From the NCBI GenBank assembly GCA_023228825.1, contig JALOAL010000005.1, forward strand, positions 62,001 through 126,000: a stretch of 64,000 nucleotides of DNA, given 5' to 3'. The position numbers were made by a program, and so were the translations under genes. Positions 1 through 7,870 of this stretch are shown here, one piece after another; position 1 is the first letter of the stretch; each line of letters starts with the position of its first letter. Below the pieces are notes generated by a model. It saw only the letters and a program-made list of their open reading frames with translations. It did not search any database and was not told the origin of the DNA. The stretch comes from Dehalococcoidia bacterium (GTDB lineage Bacteria > Chloroflexota > Dehalococcoidia > UBA2979).

Positions 1-311
1 CCTCGGTCGTCCGCGGGCCGCCAGTCCACCGTGCAGCCGCTGGCCTCCACGCGCCCGTCAATCGCGCGCAGGCGGCCGTCCTGCATCCCCACCACATACA
101 GGTCACGCTCCGGGAAGGCCGTGACCTGGCCAATGGTGAACGAGTTCGCGCGGCCGGCGTCGTAATACTCCACGGCGATCTCCGCCGGGTTCGCCCAGCC
201 CCAGATCACCACGCCAATGAAGAACATGGAGGACAGCAGCAGCGCCACGGGCCCCAGCCGAGAGGGCAGACGCGGCGCGCGACGCACTCCGTCCATCAAG
301 CCAGCATCCAT
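1..311 (-). CDS. Rieske-like membrane-anchored protein, N-terminal part, cut by window edge
   Basis: About 103 codons are visible, starting at ATG 311; the C-terminus lies beyond the window. Residues ~18-42 form one hydrophobic segment (ALLLSSMFFIGVVIW), suggesting an N-terminal anchor. After it comes a pattern of the form FTIGQVTAFPERDLYVV...GRLRAIDGR...GCTVDWRP. This resembles the start of Rieske [2Fe-2S] domains in respiratory-type proteins. The expected CxH ligand pair is not obvious: only the GCTV cysteine is seen, so cluster binding is unproven. It lies 64 nt downstream of an enoyl-CoA hydratase gene on the same strand. A degenerate Rieske-fold protein is the best reading; the missing half would decide. 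Confidence 0.5.
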   Translation of the reverse strand, partial: MDAGLMDGVRRAPRLPSRLGPVALLLSSMFFIGVVIWGWANPAEIAVEYYDAGRANSFTIGQVTAFPERDLYVVGMQDGRLRAIDGRVEASGCTVDWRPADDR

Positions 312-375
312 CTCAGTCCCCCGAACACGGGTTCTCCACTCGTTGCCAGTAGTGCCTGTCGTTGCCGGGAATACA

Positions 376-1125
376 TCAGTTCCCAGCAACACCCGCCTGC
401 CGCACAGAGTCAGCCAGCCGCCGTTCGAGCGCCAGTCCGTCCGCCAGCGACAGGTCCAGCCCCTCGATGATCGCACGTTTCGAGGCGCGCACGGCCTCAG
501 GCGGAGCAGAGGCAATGCGCTCCGCCCAGCCTCGGGCCGTGTCCAGCAGGCGCGCGCGCGGCACCACGGCGTGCACCAGGCCCGCCTCCAGCGCCTGCTC
601 GGCGTCCAGCGGCGACCCGGCGGTGACCATGCGCATGGCGTCCGAGCGCGGGATCACGCGCGGGACGGTCTGCGAACCGCCGGCGGACGGGATATAGCCC
701 AGCGTCACCTCCGGCAGCGCGAACGAAGCATCCTCGGACGCCACGCGCAGGTCGCAGTACATGGCCATCTCGCACCCCGCACCAAAGGCGAAGCCGTGGA
801 TGGCGGCAATCAGCGGCATGGGCAGCGCGCTCATCACCCCCCACAGGTCGCGCCCCAGACGCGCCTGGCGGGCGTCGATCAGCGAGGGCGCACTGCCGAA
901 CTCCGTGATGTCCGCTCCGGCGGAGAACGCCCGGTCGCCCTCGCCGCGGAAGACGGCGCAGCGCAGGGTGGGGTCGTCGCGCAGCGCTGTGAGGACGCCC
1001 CACAGGGCGTCCCGCATGCGCATGCTCACCGCGTTCAGGCGTTCCGGGCGGTCCAGCGTGACCCAGGCAATGTCGCCTTCGCGCTCGAACCGGATCAACG
1101 GACGGTCATCACCCATATCTGCCAA
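376..1125 (-). CDS. Enoyl-CoA hydratase/isomerase family protein
   Basis: A 249-residue crotonase-fold protein, normal length for the family. The first oxyanion-hole segment is AFSAGAD (residues 66-72). The second is GAGCEM with Glu119, and Glu139 sits in LPEVTLG, matching the two catalytic glutamates of classical enoyl-CoA hydratases. It should therefore be able to hydrate 2-enoyl-CoA or catalyse a related reaction, probably in fatty-acid or aromatic-acid degradation; the substrate cannot be told from sequence. ATG at 1125 gives MADMGDD; the internal ATG three codons in is an alternative. It is a single gene upstream of the Rieske-like gene. Confidence 0.88.
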   Translation of the reverse strand: MADMGDDRPLIRFEREGDIAWVTLDRPERLNAVSMRMRDALWGVLTALRDDPTLRCAVFRGEGDRAFSAGADITEFGSAPSLIDARQARLGRDLWGVMSALPMPLIAAIHGFAFGAGCEMAMYCDLRVASEDASFALPEVTLGYIPSAGGSQTVPRVIPRSDAMRMVTAGSPLDAEQALEAGLVHAVVPRARLLDTARGWAERIASAPPEAVRASKRAIIEGLDLSLADGLALERRLADSVRQAGVAGN

Positions 1126-1164
1126 TCGAAGTCTGCCCGTCGAAGGGCATGAAGTCGGACGGCG

Positions 1165-1404
1165 TCAGCGCACCCAGTCCGGCTTCTTGATGGCGCTCAC
1201 CTCGGAACGATCGTGGGACTGCTGGACCTCGGTGTTGATCTTCTCGGCCAGGCGCTGCATGAGCGCGGAACCCGGCGTCATCTCGCCCGAGCGCCAGCGG
1301 CGCAGCGTGGCGCGGTCCTTCTTGTCCATGTCCAACGCCACGAGTTCGTCGATCACCGCCTCGAACATGCGGTGGCACTCTTCCACGGAAAACTGCACTT
1401 GCAT
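1165..1404 (-). CDS. Small uncharacterised protein, tandem paralogue A
   Basis: A 79-residue soluble protein that I do not recognise. It reads as helical and charged: a VEECHRMFEAVIDELVALDM segment, a basic RRWRSG turn, then a second helix. The same layout (xEEx...LVxxxVLDxxDL...RxWR...LxEHLNEAI) appears in the neighbouring product at 1408-1656, so the two look like an ancient tandem duplication. It follows that gene by 3 nt, so the two are probably co-transcribed. No catalytic or DNA-binding motif is evident. Confidence 0.6.
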   Translation of the reverse strand: MQVQFSVEECHRMFEAVIDELVALDMDKKDRATLRRWRSGEMTPGSALMQRLAEKINTEVQQSHDRSEVSAIKKPDWVR

Positions 1405-1407
1405 GGC

Positions 1408-1656
1408 TTAGGACCTCACCTTGAGTTTGCCGCGCTGGCGCATCATGCGGCGCGTGCGTTCGTCAATGAAGTTGCCGATCGCCTCGTTCAGGTGCTCCGT
1501 GAACTCGTCCAGGCCGGAGGTCGCCAACGCATGGTCGCGGCGCCATTCCCGGATCTGGTCCTTGGTCTCTTCCGAGAGGTCGACGTGGTCCAGCACGCTC
1601 GAGGTGACGAGCGAGAGCACCACGTGCGCCTCTTCCGTGTTCAGGACAACGTTCAT
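1408..1656 (-). CDS. Small uncharacterised protein, tandem paralogue B
   Basis: An 82-residue charged helical protein of unknown role. It aligns by eye along most of its length with the downstream 79-residue protein: TEEAH versus VEECH, QIREWRRD versus TLRRWRSG, and DEFTEHLNEAIGNF versus ALMQRLAEKINTE. The C-terminus is basic (RTRRMMRQRGKLKVR). An AGGAAGGGGCAGG purine-rich stretch precedes the ATG at 1656. It sits between two crotonase genes but shows no link to CoA chemistry. Confidence 0.6.
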   Translation of the reverse strand: MNVVLNTEEAHVVLSLVTSSVLDHVDLSEETKDQIREWRRDHALATSGLDEFTEHLNEAIGNFIDERTRRMMRQRGKLKVRS

Positions 1657-1740
1657 CCTGCCCCTTCCTGTTCCTGTTCCCTCCGGCCCCGTGGCCGGCC
1701 CGCCTCCGATGACTGTACCGAAGGCTGCCCACGCGTGAGC

Positions 1741-2496
1741 CTACTCGCCGATGAAGTTTGGCGGGCGCTTTTCCGCAAAGGCGCGCACGCCTTCCGCGCG
1801 GTCCGCTGTGGACTGCAGCAGCACCGTCAGGTCTAACTCGTAGCGCAGCGCGGCCGCCAGGGGCATCTCCACCCCGCGGTGCACCGCCTCCTTCGCCAGG
1901 CGCGTGGCGATGGGGCCGCGCTGGGCCACCTCCGCCGCGATCGCCTGCGCGTGCGCCACCACCTCGGACGGTTGCACCACCGCAGACACGAGGCCGATGC
2001 GTCGCGCCTCCGCGGCGTCCACCTCCTCGCCCGTCAGGATCAGGCGCAGCGCCTGGGCGCGCCCCACGGCGCGAGGCAGTCGCTGCGTCCCGCCGCCTCG
2101 AGGCACGGCGCCCTCCTGCGTGTCAGCCATGGCGAAGCGGGCGTCCGCAGCGGCCACGCGGATGTCGCACGCCAGCGCCAGTTCCAGCGCCACGGAGCGC
2201 ACCTCGCCACGCAGCGCCGCGACCACCGGCTGGGGGATGCGCGCGACCGCCTCGATGCCCGCCGAGAGCGCGGCCAGGCCCGGCAGGCCGTCCGGCTCGG
2301 CGAGCGCCGCCGCAGTCCAGCCGCGGCCGAAGTCCCCGTCCGAGGCCAGCACCACGCAACGCACGGCCGGGTCCGCAGCCACGGCTTCGGCGGCTGCGCC
2401 CAGCGTGTCCAGGAGCGCGCGGTCATATGCGCCGTCCGCAGGGGCAATGGTGATGGTGGCCACGTGGCCGGCGACGAGCGAACGGACGAGCGACAC
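1741..2496 (-). CDS. Enoyl-CoA hydratase family protein with altered active site
   Basis: I start this at GTG 2496, behind GGGGAGGG, giving 251 residues. The frame stays open further upstream, but that part is antisense to the divergent SDR. The crotonase fold is clear: GGGTQRLPRAVGRAQALRLILTG and the C-terminal AFAEKRPPNFIGE signature. The first oxyanion loop reads DFGRGW instead of FxAGAD. Glu105 of SVALELALACD keeps the first catalytic acid, but the second position is Asp125 (FAMADTQEG) rather than Glu. It may be a divergent hydratase, isomerase or thioesterase-like crotonase. Divergently transcribed from the SDR at 2714. Confidence 0.8.
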   Translation of the reverse strand: MSLVRSLVAGHVATITIAPADGAYDRALLDTLGAAAEAVAADPAVRCVVLASDGDFGRGWTAAALAEPDGLPGLAALSAGIEAVARIPQPVVAALRGEVRSVALELALACDIRVAAADARFAMADTQEGAVPRGGGTQRLPRAVGRAQALRLILTGEEVDAAEARRIGLVSAVVQPSEVVAHAQAIAAEVAQRGPIATRLAKEAVHRGVEMPLAAALRYELDLTVLLQSTADRAEGVRAFAEKRPPNFIGE

Positions 2497-2713
2497 AGGC
2501 CCTCCCCTTGGCCTCCACCTCGCATCCTCCCCTCCTGCCGCGCCGCTCAGGCGCAGTGGGACGCGCTGCGAGGTGGGCCATGTGCCCCTAGCGTAGACGG
2601 CGACGGGGTGTGCCTGCGACGATCGGGTCTCCACACCTACAGACTGACATCGTGTGTGACGTGAAGTGACGCGGCCTCCGGCAGCGGGGGCGCCATCGTG
2701 CAGGGAGTGCTGG

Positions 2714-3487
2714 ATGGACCTGGGACTGAAGGGGCGTTCGGTCGTAGTGACCGGCGCCAGCCGCGGAATTGGCCGGGCGATCGCCGGGGCATTCGCCGCG
2801 GAGGGCGCGCACCTGACGATCGTGGCGCGCACCGAGACGGACATCCGCGCCACCGCGGCCGTGCTCCAGGCCGCCTACCCGGGCGTCCCGGTGCAGCCCC
2901 TGGCGGCGGACATCACCGTGCCGGCGGACGCGTCTCGCATCGTGGAGGCGGCGGTGGCGGCCCACGGCGGGCTGGACGTGCTGGTGAACAACGCCGGCGG
3001 CACCGTGCGCGAGGGCTCGCTGGAGGAACGCTGGGAGGGCTCCTTCGGCCTGAACGTCACCTCTGCACTGCGCCTCATGGAGGTGGCCCGCGAGCACCTG
3101 AAGGCCTCCGGGCAGGGCGCCGTGGTCAACATCGCCTCGATCTACGGGCGGGAGTTCGCCCCCACGGCCGCGCCGGCGTACACCTCCACCAAGAGCGCCA
3201 TGATCGCCATGACCAAGTCCTACGGCATGGCCTGGGCCGCGGACGGCATCCGCGTCAACAGCGTGGCCCCCGGCTCGATCGTCTTCGAGGGTGGCTCGTG
3301 GGGCCGTCGCGTGGAGAGCGACCCGGAGGGCATGCGACGCTTTGTCGCGGACAACATCGCCTCCGGCCGCTTCGGCCAGCCGGAGGAGGTGGCCGCCGCC
3401 GTAGTCTTCCTGGCGTCGCCGGCCGCCTCCTGGGTGGTGGGGGCGTGTCTGAACGTGGACGGCGGGCAGTCTCGCTCCATCATCTAG
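2714..3487 (+). CDS. SDR family NAD(P)-dependent oxidoreductase (canonical)
   Basis: ATG 2714 follows GGGAG with six-base spacing and gives 257 residues. The classical SDR signature is complete: TGASRGIG (residues 13-20) for the cofactor, NNAG (92-95), Ser142, and Tyr156-x3-Lys160. The C-terminus VVGACLNVDGGQSRSI is typical of FabG-like enzymes. It should reduce or oxidise a carbonyl/alcohol, possibly a 3-hydroxyacyl-CoA given the divergent crotonase gene, but the substrate is inference. A 217-nt intergenic region to the crotonase gene must carry both promoters; I see no convincing box there. Confidence 0.9.
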   Translation: MDLGLKGRSVVVTGASRGIGRAIAGAFAAEGAHLTIVARTETDIRATAAVLQAAYPGVPVQPLAADITVPADASRIVEAAVAAHGGLDVLVNNAGGTVREGSLEERWEGSFGLNVTSALRLMEVAREHLKASGQGAVVNIASIYGREFAPTAAPAYTSTKSAMIAMTKSYGMAWAADGIRVNSVAPGSIVFEGGSWGRRVESDPEGMRRFVADNIASGRFGQPEEVAAAVVFLASPAASWVVGACLNVDGGQSRSII

Positions 3488-3597
3488 CCGCATCTCCAGT
3501 GCGGCCACCAGAGCGTGGCCACGGTTGCCCGCGTCCGGCAGGCCGGGGATGATGAGGCCCACCTCGGTCCGAGGGGACAGGTTGGAAGGACAGGCCC

Positions 3598-4023
3598 ATG
3601 CGCTTCAAGCGGAGTGATGTGCCCGGCATGTTGATCGCAGTGCTGGGGCCGGTGGCCCTGATGTTCCTGCTGCTGGAGTCCTACCAACTCTGGGATCACC
3701 ACGGCACCCCCATCCTGGGCATCCTGTCCGCGAACCTGGCCATCGTTGGTGGCCTGGTGGGTGGGTTCTGGCGCTTCGTACGCGCCCGAGACGTCGTGAT
3801 CGGCCTCGCGCTGGCGCTGGCTCTAAGCGTCATCGGGGTGCTGATCCTCCAGCAGGTGGGCGAGGACGGGACGGCCGCCGCCACGCTGCTCAAGGTCGTC
3901 GCCGTGATGCTGTTCCTGGCGTTGAACGTGGTCGTGGTCCAGCAGTTCCTGGTGCACGGCCTGAACCCGATCCTGGTCCGCCGGGAGGAACGCCGGGCGG
4001 CCCTCCTGGAAGAGCAGGCCTAG
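3598..4023 (+). CDS. Small integral membrane protein, unknown function
   Basis: A 141-residue protein with four hydrophobic segments (around residues 10-30, 38-58, 64-84 and 97-118), a cytoplasmic-looking basic N-terminus (MRFKRSD) and a charged C-terminal tail (RREERRAALLEEQA). GGAAGG precedes the ATG by eight bases. I do not recognise a family. It is followed after 14 nt by an uncharacterised soluble protein and then an acetyltransferase, so the three form a probable small operon. Confidence 0.7.
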   Translation: MRFKRSDVPGMLIAVLGPVALMFLLLESYQLWDHHGTPILGILSANLAIVGGLVGGFWRFVRARDVVIGLALALALSVIGVLILQQVGEDGTAAATLLKVVAVMLFLALNVVVVQQFLVHGLNPILVRREERRAALLEEQA

Positions 4024-4037
4024 CCGGGGCGGCGCAC

Positions 4038-5009
4038 ATGCCAGACCTGCCCGCACTCTCCCCCCTCCGCACCGCGTCCGTACACATGCTCGCCCGCTGG
4101 ATGGGCGAACGCTTCTATCGCACCTTCCGCCTGGCCGAGGACGACCGCGCGCCGTTCGACGCGGTGCTGCAGCAACGCGAGCGCCGCGTGGGAGTCACCG
4201 CCGGCGTCCTCTGGGACGAGGCCGTGGCGGCCCCCGGCGCCGCAACCCTGGCGGAGATGCTCACGAGCGACGCCGCCGCCGAGCCCGGCATCGAGGACGG
4301 CGCCTACGCCATCTGGGTGCCGCCGCAGGCCACGCTGCCCACGGAAGAGCCGGGCGTCTCCAACCTCCGCATCTTCCTGACCAACGGCCTGAAGTACATG
4401 CAGCCCGGCGAGCGCCGAGAGGTGCGCCTGCCCGTCTCCGTGAAACTCGCCAAGATGGACACGGAGGGCGCGTACGTCTCCGTGACCGGCGGGCTGTCCT
4501 CGCAGTGGCTCGCCATGTCAGACGGCATGCCCGGCTCCTACCACCTGGACTCGCGCTCCATCCACCGGCTGTCGGAGGAAGAGGCGGAGACGGAAATCCT
4601 GGTCACGCGCGTGCGGGACCGGGCCGCCGTGCTGCAGCCCGGCGAACTGAGCGACGTCCCCCTGCACGACTACTGGCTGGTGTCCCGCCTGCCCGACACC
4701 ACGCCGCCCGGCGTCACGGTCATCGCCGCGCCGCCGCAGGTGGACCCCCTGGACGGCACCGGCATCCGTCGCCACTTCCGGCGCGAGGTGCAGCGCGCGG
4801 TGGACCAGAAGCAGCAGGGCGACGCCGACCTGGCGGTGCTGGTGGTGACGGCGCCCGTGGCGCACATGAAGGACGAACTGGTCACCGCGTCGCTCAAGGG
4901 CATGAACCCCGTCCTGTACGGCGCGCTGGACCTGGTGGCGCTGGTGGCGGACGGCGCGGTGCGCCAGGTGCTGCAACCGCGCAGCCTGCCGTGGGAGGAG
5001 CCACGGTGA
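4038..5009 (+). CDS. Conserved-looking protein of unknown function
   Basis: A 323-residue soluble protein, no signal peptide or membrane segment. I cannot place it in a family. The middle (residues ~95-160) is rich in beta-type segments, and the C-terminal third (from about residue 230) has an RRHFRREVQRAVDQKQQGDADLAV helix followed by a hydrophobic strand pattern. Its stop codon overlaps the GTG start of the acetyltransferase gene, so the two are translationally coupled. Confidence 0.7.
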   Translation: MPDLPALSPLRTASVHMLARWMGERFYRTFRLAEDDRAPFDAVLQQRERRVGVTAGVLWDEAVAAPGAATLAEMLTSDAAAEPGIEDGAYAIWVPPQATLPTEEPGVSNLRIFLTNGLKYMQPGERREVRLPVSVKLAKMDTEGAYVSVTGGLSSQWLAMSDGMPGSYHLDSRSIHRLSEEEAETEILVTRVRDRAAVLQPGELSDVPLHDYWLVSRLPDTTPPGVTVIAAPPQVDPLDGTGIRRHFRREVQRAVDQKQQGDADLAVLVVTAPVAHMKDELVTASLKGMNPVLYGALDLVALVADGAVRQVLQPRSLPWEEPR

Positions 5010-5431
5010 GCGGCCCCATCATCCGCGAGGCCACCCCCGCGGATGCCGAGGCCGTGCGCAGCCTGGTCACCCGCTCGTTACTCGCCGCCGGCTTCCCGCC
5101 GCCAGACGCGGACCTGGACCACGACATCCTGGACCTCTCCTACTATGCCGCCGGCGGCCGCCGCATCTGGGTCGCCGAACGCGACGGCGACGTGGTGGGC
5201 TGCGCCGCGCTGGACCGAGGCGAGGAGCGCGCCGCCGTGCTGCGCCGCCTGGCCGGCGGCGGCCTGGAGGCGCTGGTGGAGACGGCGGTGGATCACGCAC
5301 GGACGCAGGGACTGGCTGCCGTGGAGACCGTGCTGCCGCCCGGCCTGCCCGGGACGCGCGAAGCGTTGAGCCGCGCCGGTTTCACCTCCACCGGCGGCGC
5401 GAAGGGCATGCTCCTCAGGCTGGACCTCTAA
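5006..5431 (+). CDS. GNAT family N-acetyltransferase
   Basis: GTG 5006 lies inside the upstream stop (GGTGAG) behind GGGAGGAG and gives 141 residues. The GNAT fold is seen in the opening IIREATPADAEAVRSLV, the central strand IWVAERDGDVVGCAAL, and the C-terminal LSRAGFTSTG. The acetyl-CoA loop (Q/RxxGxG/A) is poorly conserved (RLAGGGLEALV), so activity is less certain than the fold. Acceptor substrate unknown. Downstream, 5432-5579 holds no gene I can support. Confidence 0.75.
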   Translation: MSGPIIREATPADAEAVRSLVTRSLLAAGFPPPDADLDHDILDLSYYAAGGRRIWVAERDGDVVGCAALDRGEERAAVLRRLAGGGLEALVETAVDHARTQGLAAVETVLPPGLPGTREALSRAGFTSTGGAKGMLLRLDL

Positions 5432-5579
5432 CGCGCGAGACACGTCGCGGAGGCTGCCTTCGGACGCAGCGGGAGCGCGCGACGCTGCTGGCCGGCTCCG
5501 CCCACGACGCGGAGGCCGTCCAGTTCCAGATGGACCTCCACGACCTGGACGTCCCCTCGATCGAGATCGAGGCGGCGCG

Positions 5580-6182
5580 CTACCTCGCGACAGCGTCCTC
5601 GCGCGGGACGTCCACCACGTAGGTGCCGGCGATGCTGTCGTGCCAGGTCTGGCGGTGGCGCGAGCGGACCATCCACACGTAGCCGACGAAGAACGCGGCG
5701 CCGCTCAGCCACGATCCCGCCACGCGCGCCGCCGCACGCCCCGCCCCCGGCGGCTCGCCGTCCGCCCGCACGATGCGGACGCCCAGCAGGTTCGCCCCCG
5801 GCGTCCAGCCGTGCATCCAGAACAGCCAGTCGTAGCCGCTGCTCAGCACGAACCGAGGCGCCAGCGCCACCAGGTCGAAGTCGCCGGAGGGGGAGCCCGG
5901 CACGTTGCCGGTGATGACCGTGACCGTGATCACGATCGTGGCCCAGAGCAGCGTCTTGGCTGCCTCGTCCACCACCCATGCGCCCAGCCGCCGTGCGAAC
6001 GAGGCGTACTCGCGGTCCGTCGCCGCCGCGTAGTGGGAGCGCAGCCCCCGCATCGCCGCCTGCGCCGCACCCTCCGGAACCGCCCCCGGCAGAGGCCCTC
6101 CCAGGCTGCCGTCGCCCTCCCAGCGCGGGCCGGGATGGCCCGCGCGTCCCACCGGGAGCGACGGCTCGCCTGGGCTGGTCAT
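5580..6182 (-). CDS. RDD family membrane protein
   Basis: A 200-residue protein. After a ~58-residue Pro/Gly-rich N-terminus comes the RDD domain: FARRLGAWVVDEAAKTLL, then a transmembrane segment (WATIVITVTVITGN), then WTPGANLLGVRIVRADG, a second membrane segment (LSGAAFFVGYVWMV), and the closing RQTWHDSIAGTYVVDV. The family motif is usually Arg-Asp-Asp; here the arginine and one acidic position are clear. RDD proteins are small transport or accessory membrane proteins of mostly unknown role. Its ATG is next to the stop of the SDR gene at 6183, so it is probably the last gene of that cluster. Confidence 0.82.
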   Translation of the reverse strand: MTSPGEPSLPVGRAGHPGPRWEGDGSLGGPLPGAVPEGAAQAAMRGLRSHYAAATDREYASFARRLGAWVVDEAAKTLLWATIVITVTVITGNVPGSPSGDFDLVALAPRFVLSSGYDWLFWMHGWTPGANLLGVRIVRADGEPPGAGRAAARVAGSWLSGAAFFVGYVWMVRSRHRQTWHDSIAGTYVVDVPREDAVAR

Positions 6183-6974
6183 CTAGGCGTGGTTCGCGAT
6201 GGCGCCGTCAACGACGATGGTCTCCGCGTTGACGAAGTTCGTGCGGTCGGAGGCCAGGTAGACCACCGCGCCCTGGATGTCCTTCGGCTGGCCCAGTCGC
6301 CGGAGCGGGACGTAGCGCTCCAGCACCTCCGCCAGCGCGCGGTCTGACTGCGGCCCGGGCACGCCCTCCATAAAGCCGATCACAATGGCGTTGACGGTCA
6401 CCCGGTCCTCCACCAGCGGCTCGCCCCGGCCCCACTCGATCGCCAGGTTCTTGGTGAAGCCCAGCACCGCGCCCTGCGACGCGCCATAGAGCGCGCAGTT
6501 CGGGATGCCTCGGTCGTGCACGCCAGAGACGAAGTTGATGACGCGGCCCTTGCCGCGCGGGACCATGTGCTTGCCCACCGCCAGCGTCGCCGTGAAGACC
6601 GCCGTGGCGTTGCGGTCCAGTTCCTGCTTCCAGTCCGCCAGGCTGGACTCCAGCACCGGTTTGATGTTCGCCATGTGTCCGGCGTTCACCAGGATGTCGA
6701 TGGGCGCAACGTCCGTCTCCAGCGCCTCCACCGCCGCCTCCACGGAGGCGAAGTCCGTCAGGTCCACCGTCTTCGCCCTGCCGCCCTGCGAGCCCGCGGC
6801 CCAGCACTCGTTCAGGATGGAGTTCGCCTCCACCTCGTCACGCTGAGCGCGGCTCAGGGTGGTCACGGAGACGGTGGCGCCCGCCTCCGCCAGCGCCACG
6901 GCGGCGGCGCGCGCCAGCGGGCCGGTGGCGCCGGTGACCAGCGCGTGCTTGCCCTTCAGGTCAAACATCTGCAT
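6183..6974 (-). CDS. SDR family protein lacking the catalytic lysine
   Basis: ATG 6974 (263 residues) is chosen because GGAGGG lies eight bases upstream; it begins 4 nt after the stop of the preceding SDR gene. The Rossmann fold is kept (ALVTGATGPLA, residues 11-21), but the TGxxxGxG pattern is altered to TGATGPLA. The NNAG motif is VNAG, and the catalytic motif is Tyr163-GAS-Gln167, so the lysine is replaced by glutamine. Ser150 remains. The C-terminus NAETIVVDGAI is typical. The enzyme may be inactive, altered in chemistry, or work as a partner subunit of the adjacent SDR. Confidence 0.82.
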   Translation of the reverse strand: MQMFDLKGKHALVTGATGPLARAAAVALAEAGATVSVTTLSRAQRDEVEANSILNECWAAGSQGGRAKTVDLTDFASVEAAVEALETDVAPIDILVNAGHMANIKPVLESSLADWKQELDRNATAVFTATLAVGKHMVPRGKGRVINFVSGVHDRGIPNCALYGASQGAVLGFTKNLAIEWGRGEPLVEDRVTVNAIVIGFMEGVPGPQSDRALAEVLERYVPLRRLGQPKDIQGAVVYLASDRTNFVNAETIVVDGAIANHA

Positions 6975-6978
6975 CTCG

Positions 6979-7779
6979 TTAGCCCTCCGCCCGAGGCGCC
7001 AGGCCGGCCGGCGTGAGGCCGGCGGCAATGGCGCCACCATCGATCAGCACGGTCTCCCCGCTCACGTAGCCTGCGGACGGGCTGCAGAGGTAGACCGCCA
7101 GCGGCCCGATCTCCCGCAGGAAGCCGATGCGCCCCGCAGGCTGCTTCTCGCCCAGGCCCGTCAGCACCTCCTCCTCCTCCGTCTTGGGGAAGAGGCCGGG
7201 GCCAATGCAGACCGCGCGGATGTTGTCGCGCGCGTAGGTCATGGCTAGCGCCTTGGTCAGTTGGATGACCCCACCCTTGGCGATGGAGTACATGAAGTTG
7301 TTGCGCCCGCCTCGGAACCCCCACCCGGAGGTGATGTTCAGGATGGTGCCGCCGCCGTGCTCCAGCAGGTGCGGCACCAGCGCGCGCGAGCAGTAGAAGG
7401 CGGACGACAGGTTCGAGTCGATTCCGCTGTGCCAGTCCTCGTCCGTCAGTTCCGGCAGGGTCTTGCCGCGGCCGGAGCCGCCCAGGCCAGCGTTGTTGAC
7501 CAGGATGGAGACGCGCCCCATCTCGCTCGTGGCCCGCGCCACCATCTCGTTCACCTGTGTCGAGTCCGTGACGTCGCAGCCGGAGATGCCCAGGTAGCGC
7601 CGCCCCTTGGCGCGGACCTCCTCGCCCACGTCTTCGATGGGGCCGGGACGGCGTCCCACCCCCACAATGTCCGCCCCGGCCTCCGCCAGGTGCAACGCCA
7701 TCTCCCGCCCCAGGCCGGTGCCGGACCCGGTGACGATGGCGCACTGCCCGGTCAGGTCAAACTGATCCAGGATGCTCAT
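6979..7779 (-). CDS. SDR family NAD(P)-dependent oxidoreductase (canonical)
   Basis: A 266-residue SDR with a full set of motifs: TGSGTGLG (17-24), NNAG (95-98), Ser151, and Tyr164-x3-Lys168. It is the only member of this three-gene SDR run with intact catalysis. The end (SGETVLIDGGAIAAGL) is FabG-like. GGGGGAGGAGCAGC precedes the ATG. It is transcribed between two SDRs that lack catalytic residues, with 4 nt to the downstream one. Substrate unknown. Confidence 0.88.
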   Translation of the reverse strand: MSILDQFDLTGQCAIVTGSGTGLGREMALHLAEAGADIVGVGRRPGPIEDVGEEVRAKGRRYLGISGCDVTDSTQVNEMVARATSEMGRVSILVNNAGLGGSGRGKTLPELTDEDWHSGIDSNLSSAFYCSRALVPHLLEHGGGTILNITSGWGFRGGRNNFMYSIAKGGVIQLTKALAMTYARDNIRAVCIGPGLFPKTEEEEVLTGLGEKQPAGRIGFLREIGPLAVYLCSPSAGYVSGETVLIDGGAIAAGLTPAGLAPRAEG

Positions 7780-7870
7780 GCTGCTCCTCCCCCCACTGGC
7801 AACGCTCCCGGACGGAGGCGCCAGGCGTCCTTGTCTTCACTGGACCACGCCGCATGTCTGCGGCTGGCCC

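Noticed and set aside
217..1152. Long open frame on the plus strand opposite the enoyl-CoA hydratase gene
   Set aside because: High G+C leaves antisense frames open; the product is Arg/His/Gln-rich low complexity with no domain, while the minus strand encodes a clear crotonase. The same applies to long antisense frames over most genes here.
2497..2853. N-terminal extension of the second crotonase to 370 residues
   Set aside because: The extension is antisense to the SDR at 2714 and has no family similarity; GTG 2496 with GGGGAGGG gives the normal crotonase length.
5432..5579. Possible coding sequence between the acetyltransferase and RDD genes
   Set aside because: Short frames exist but none has a start with a ribosome site or a recognisable domain.
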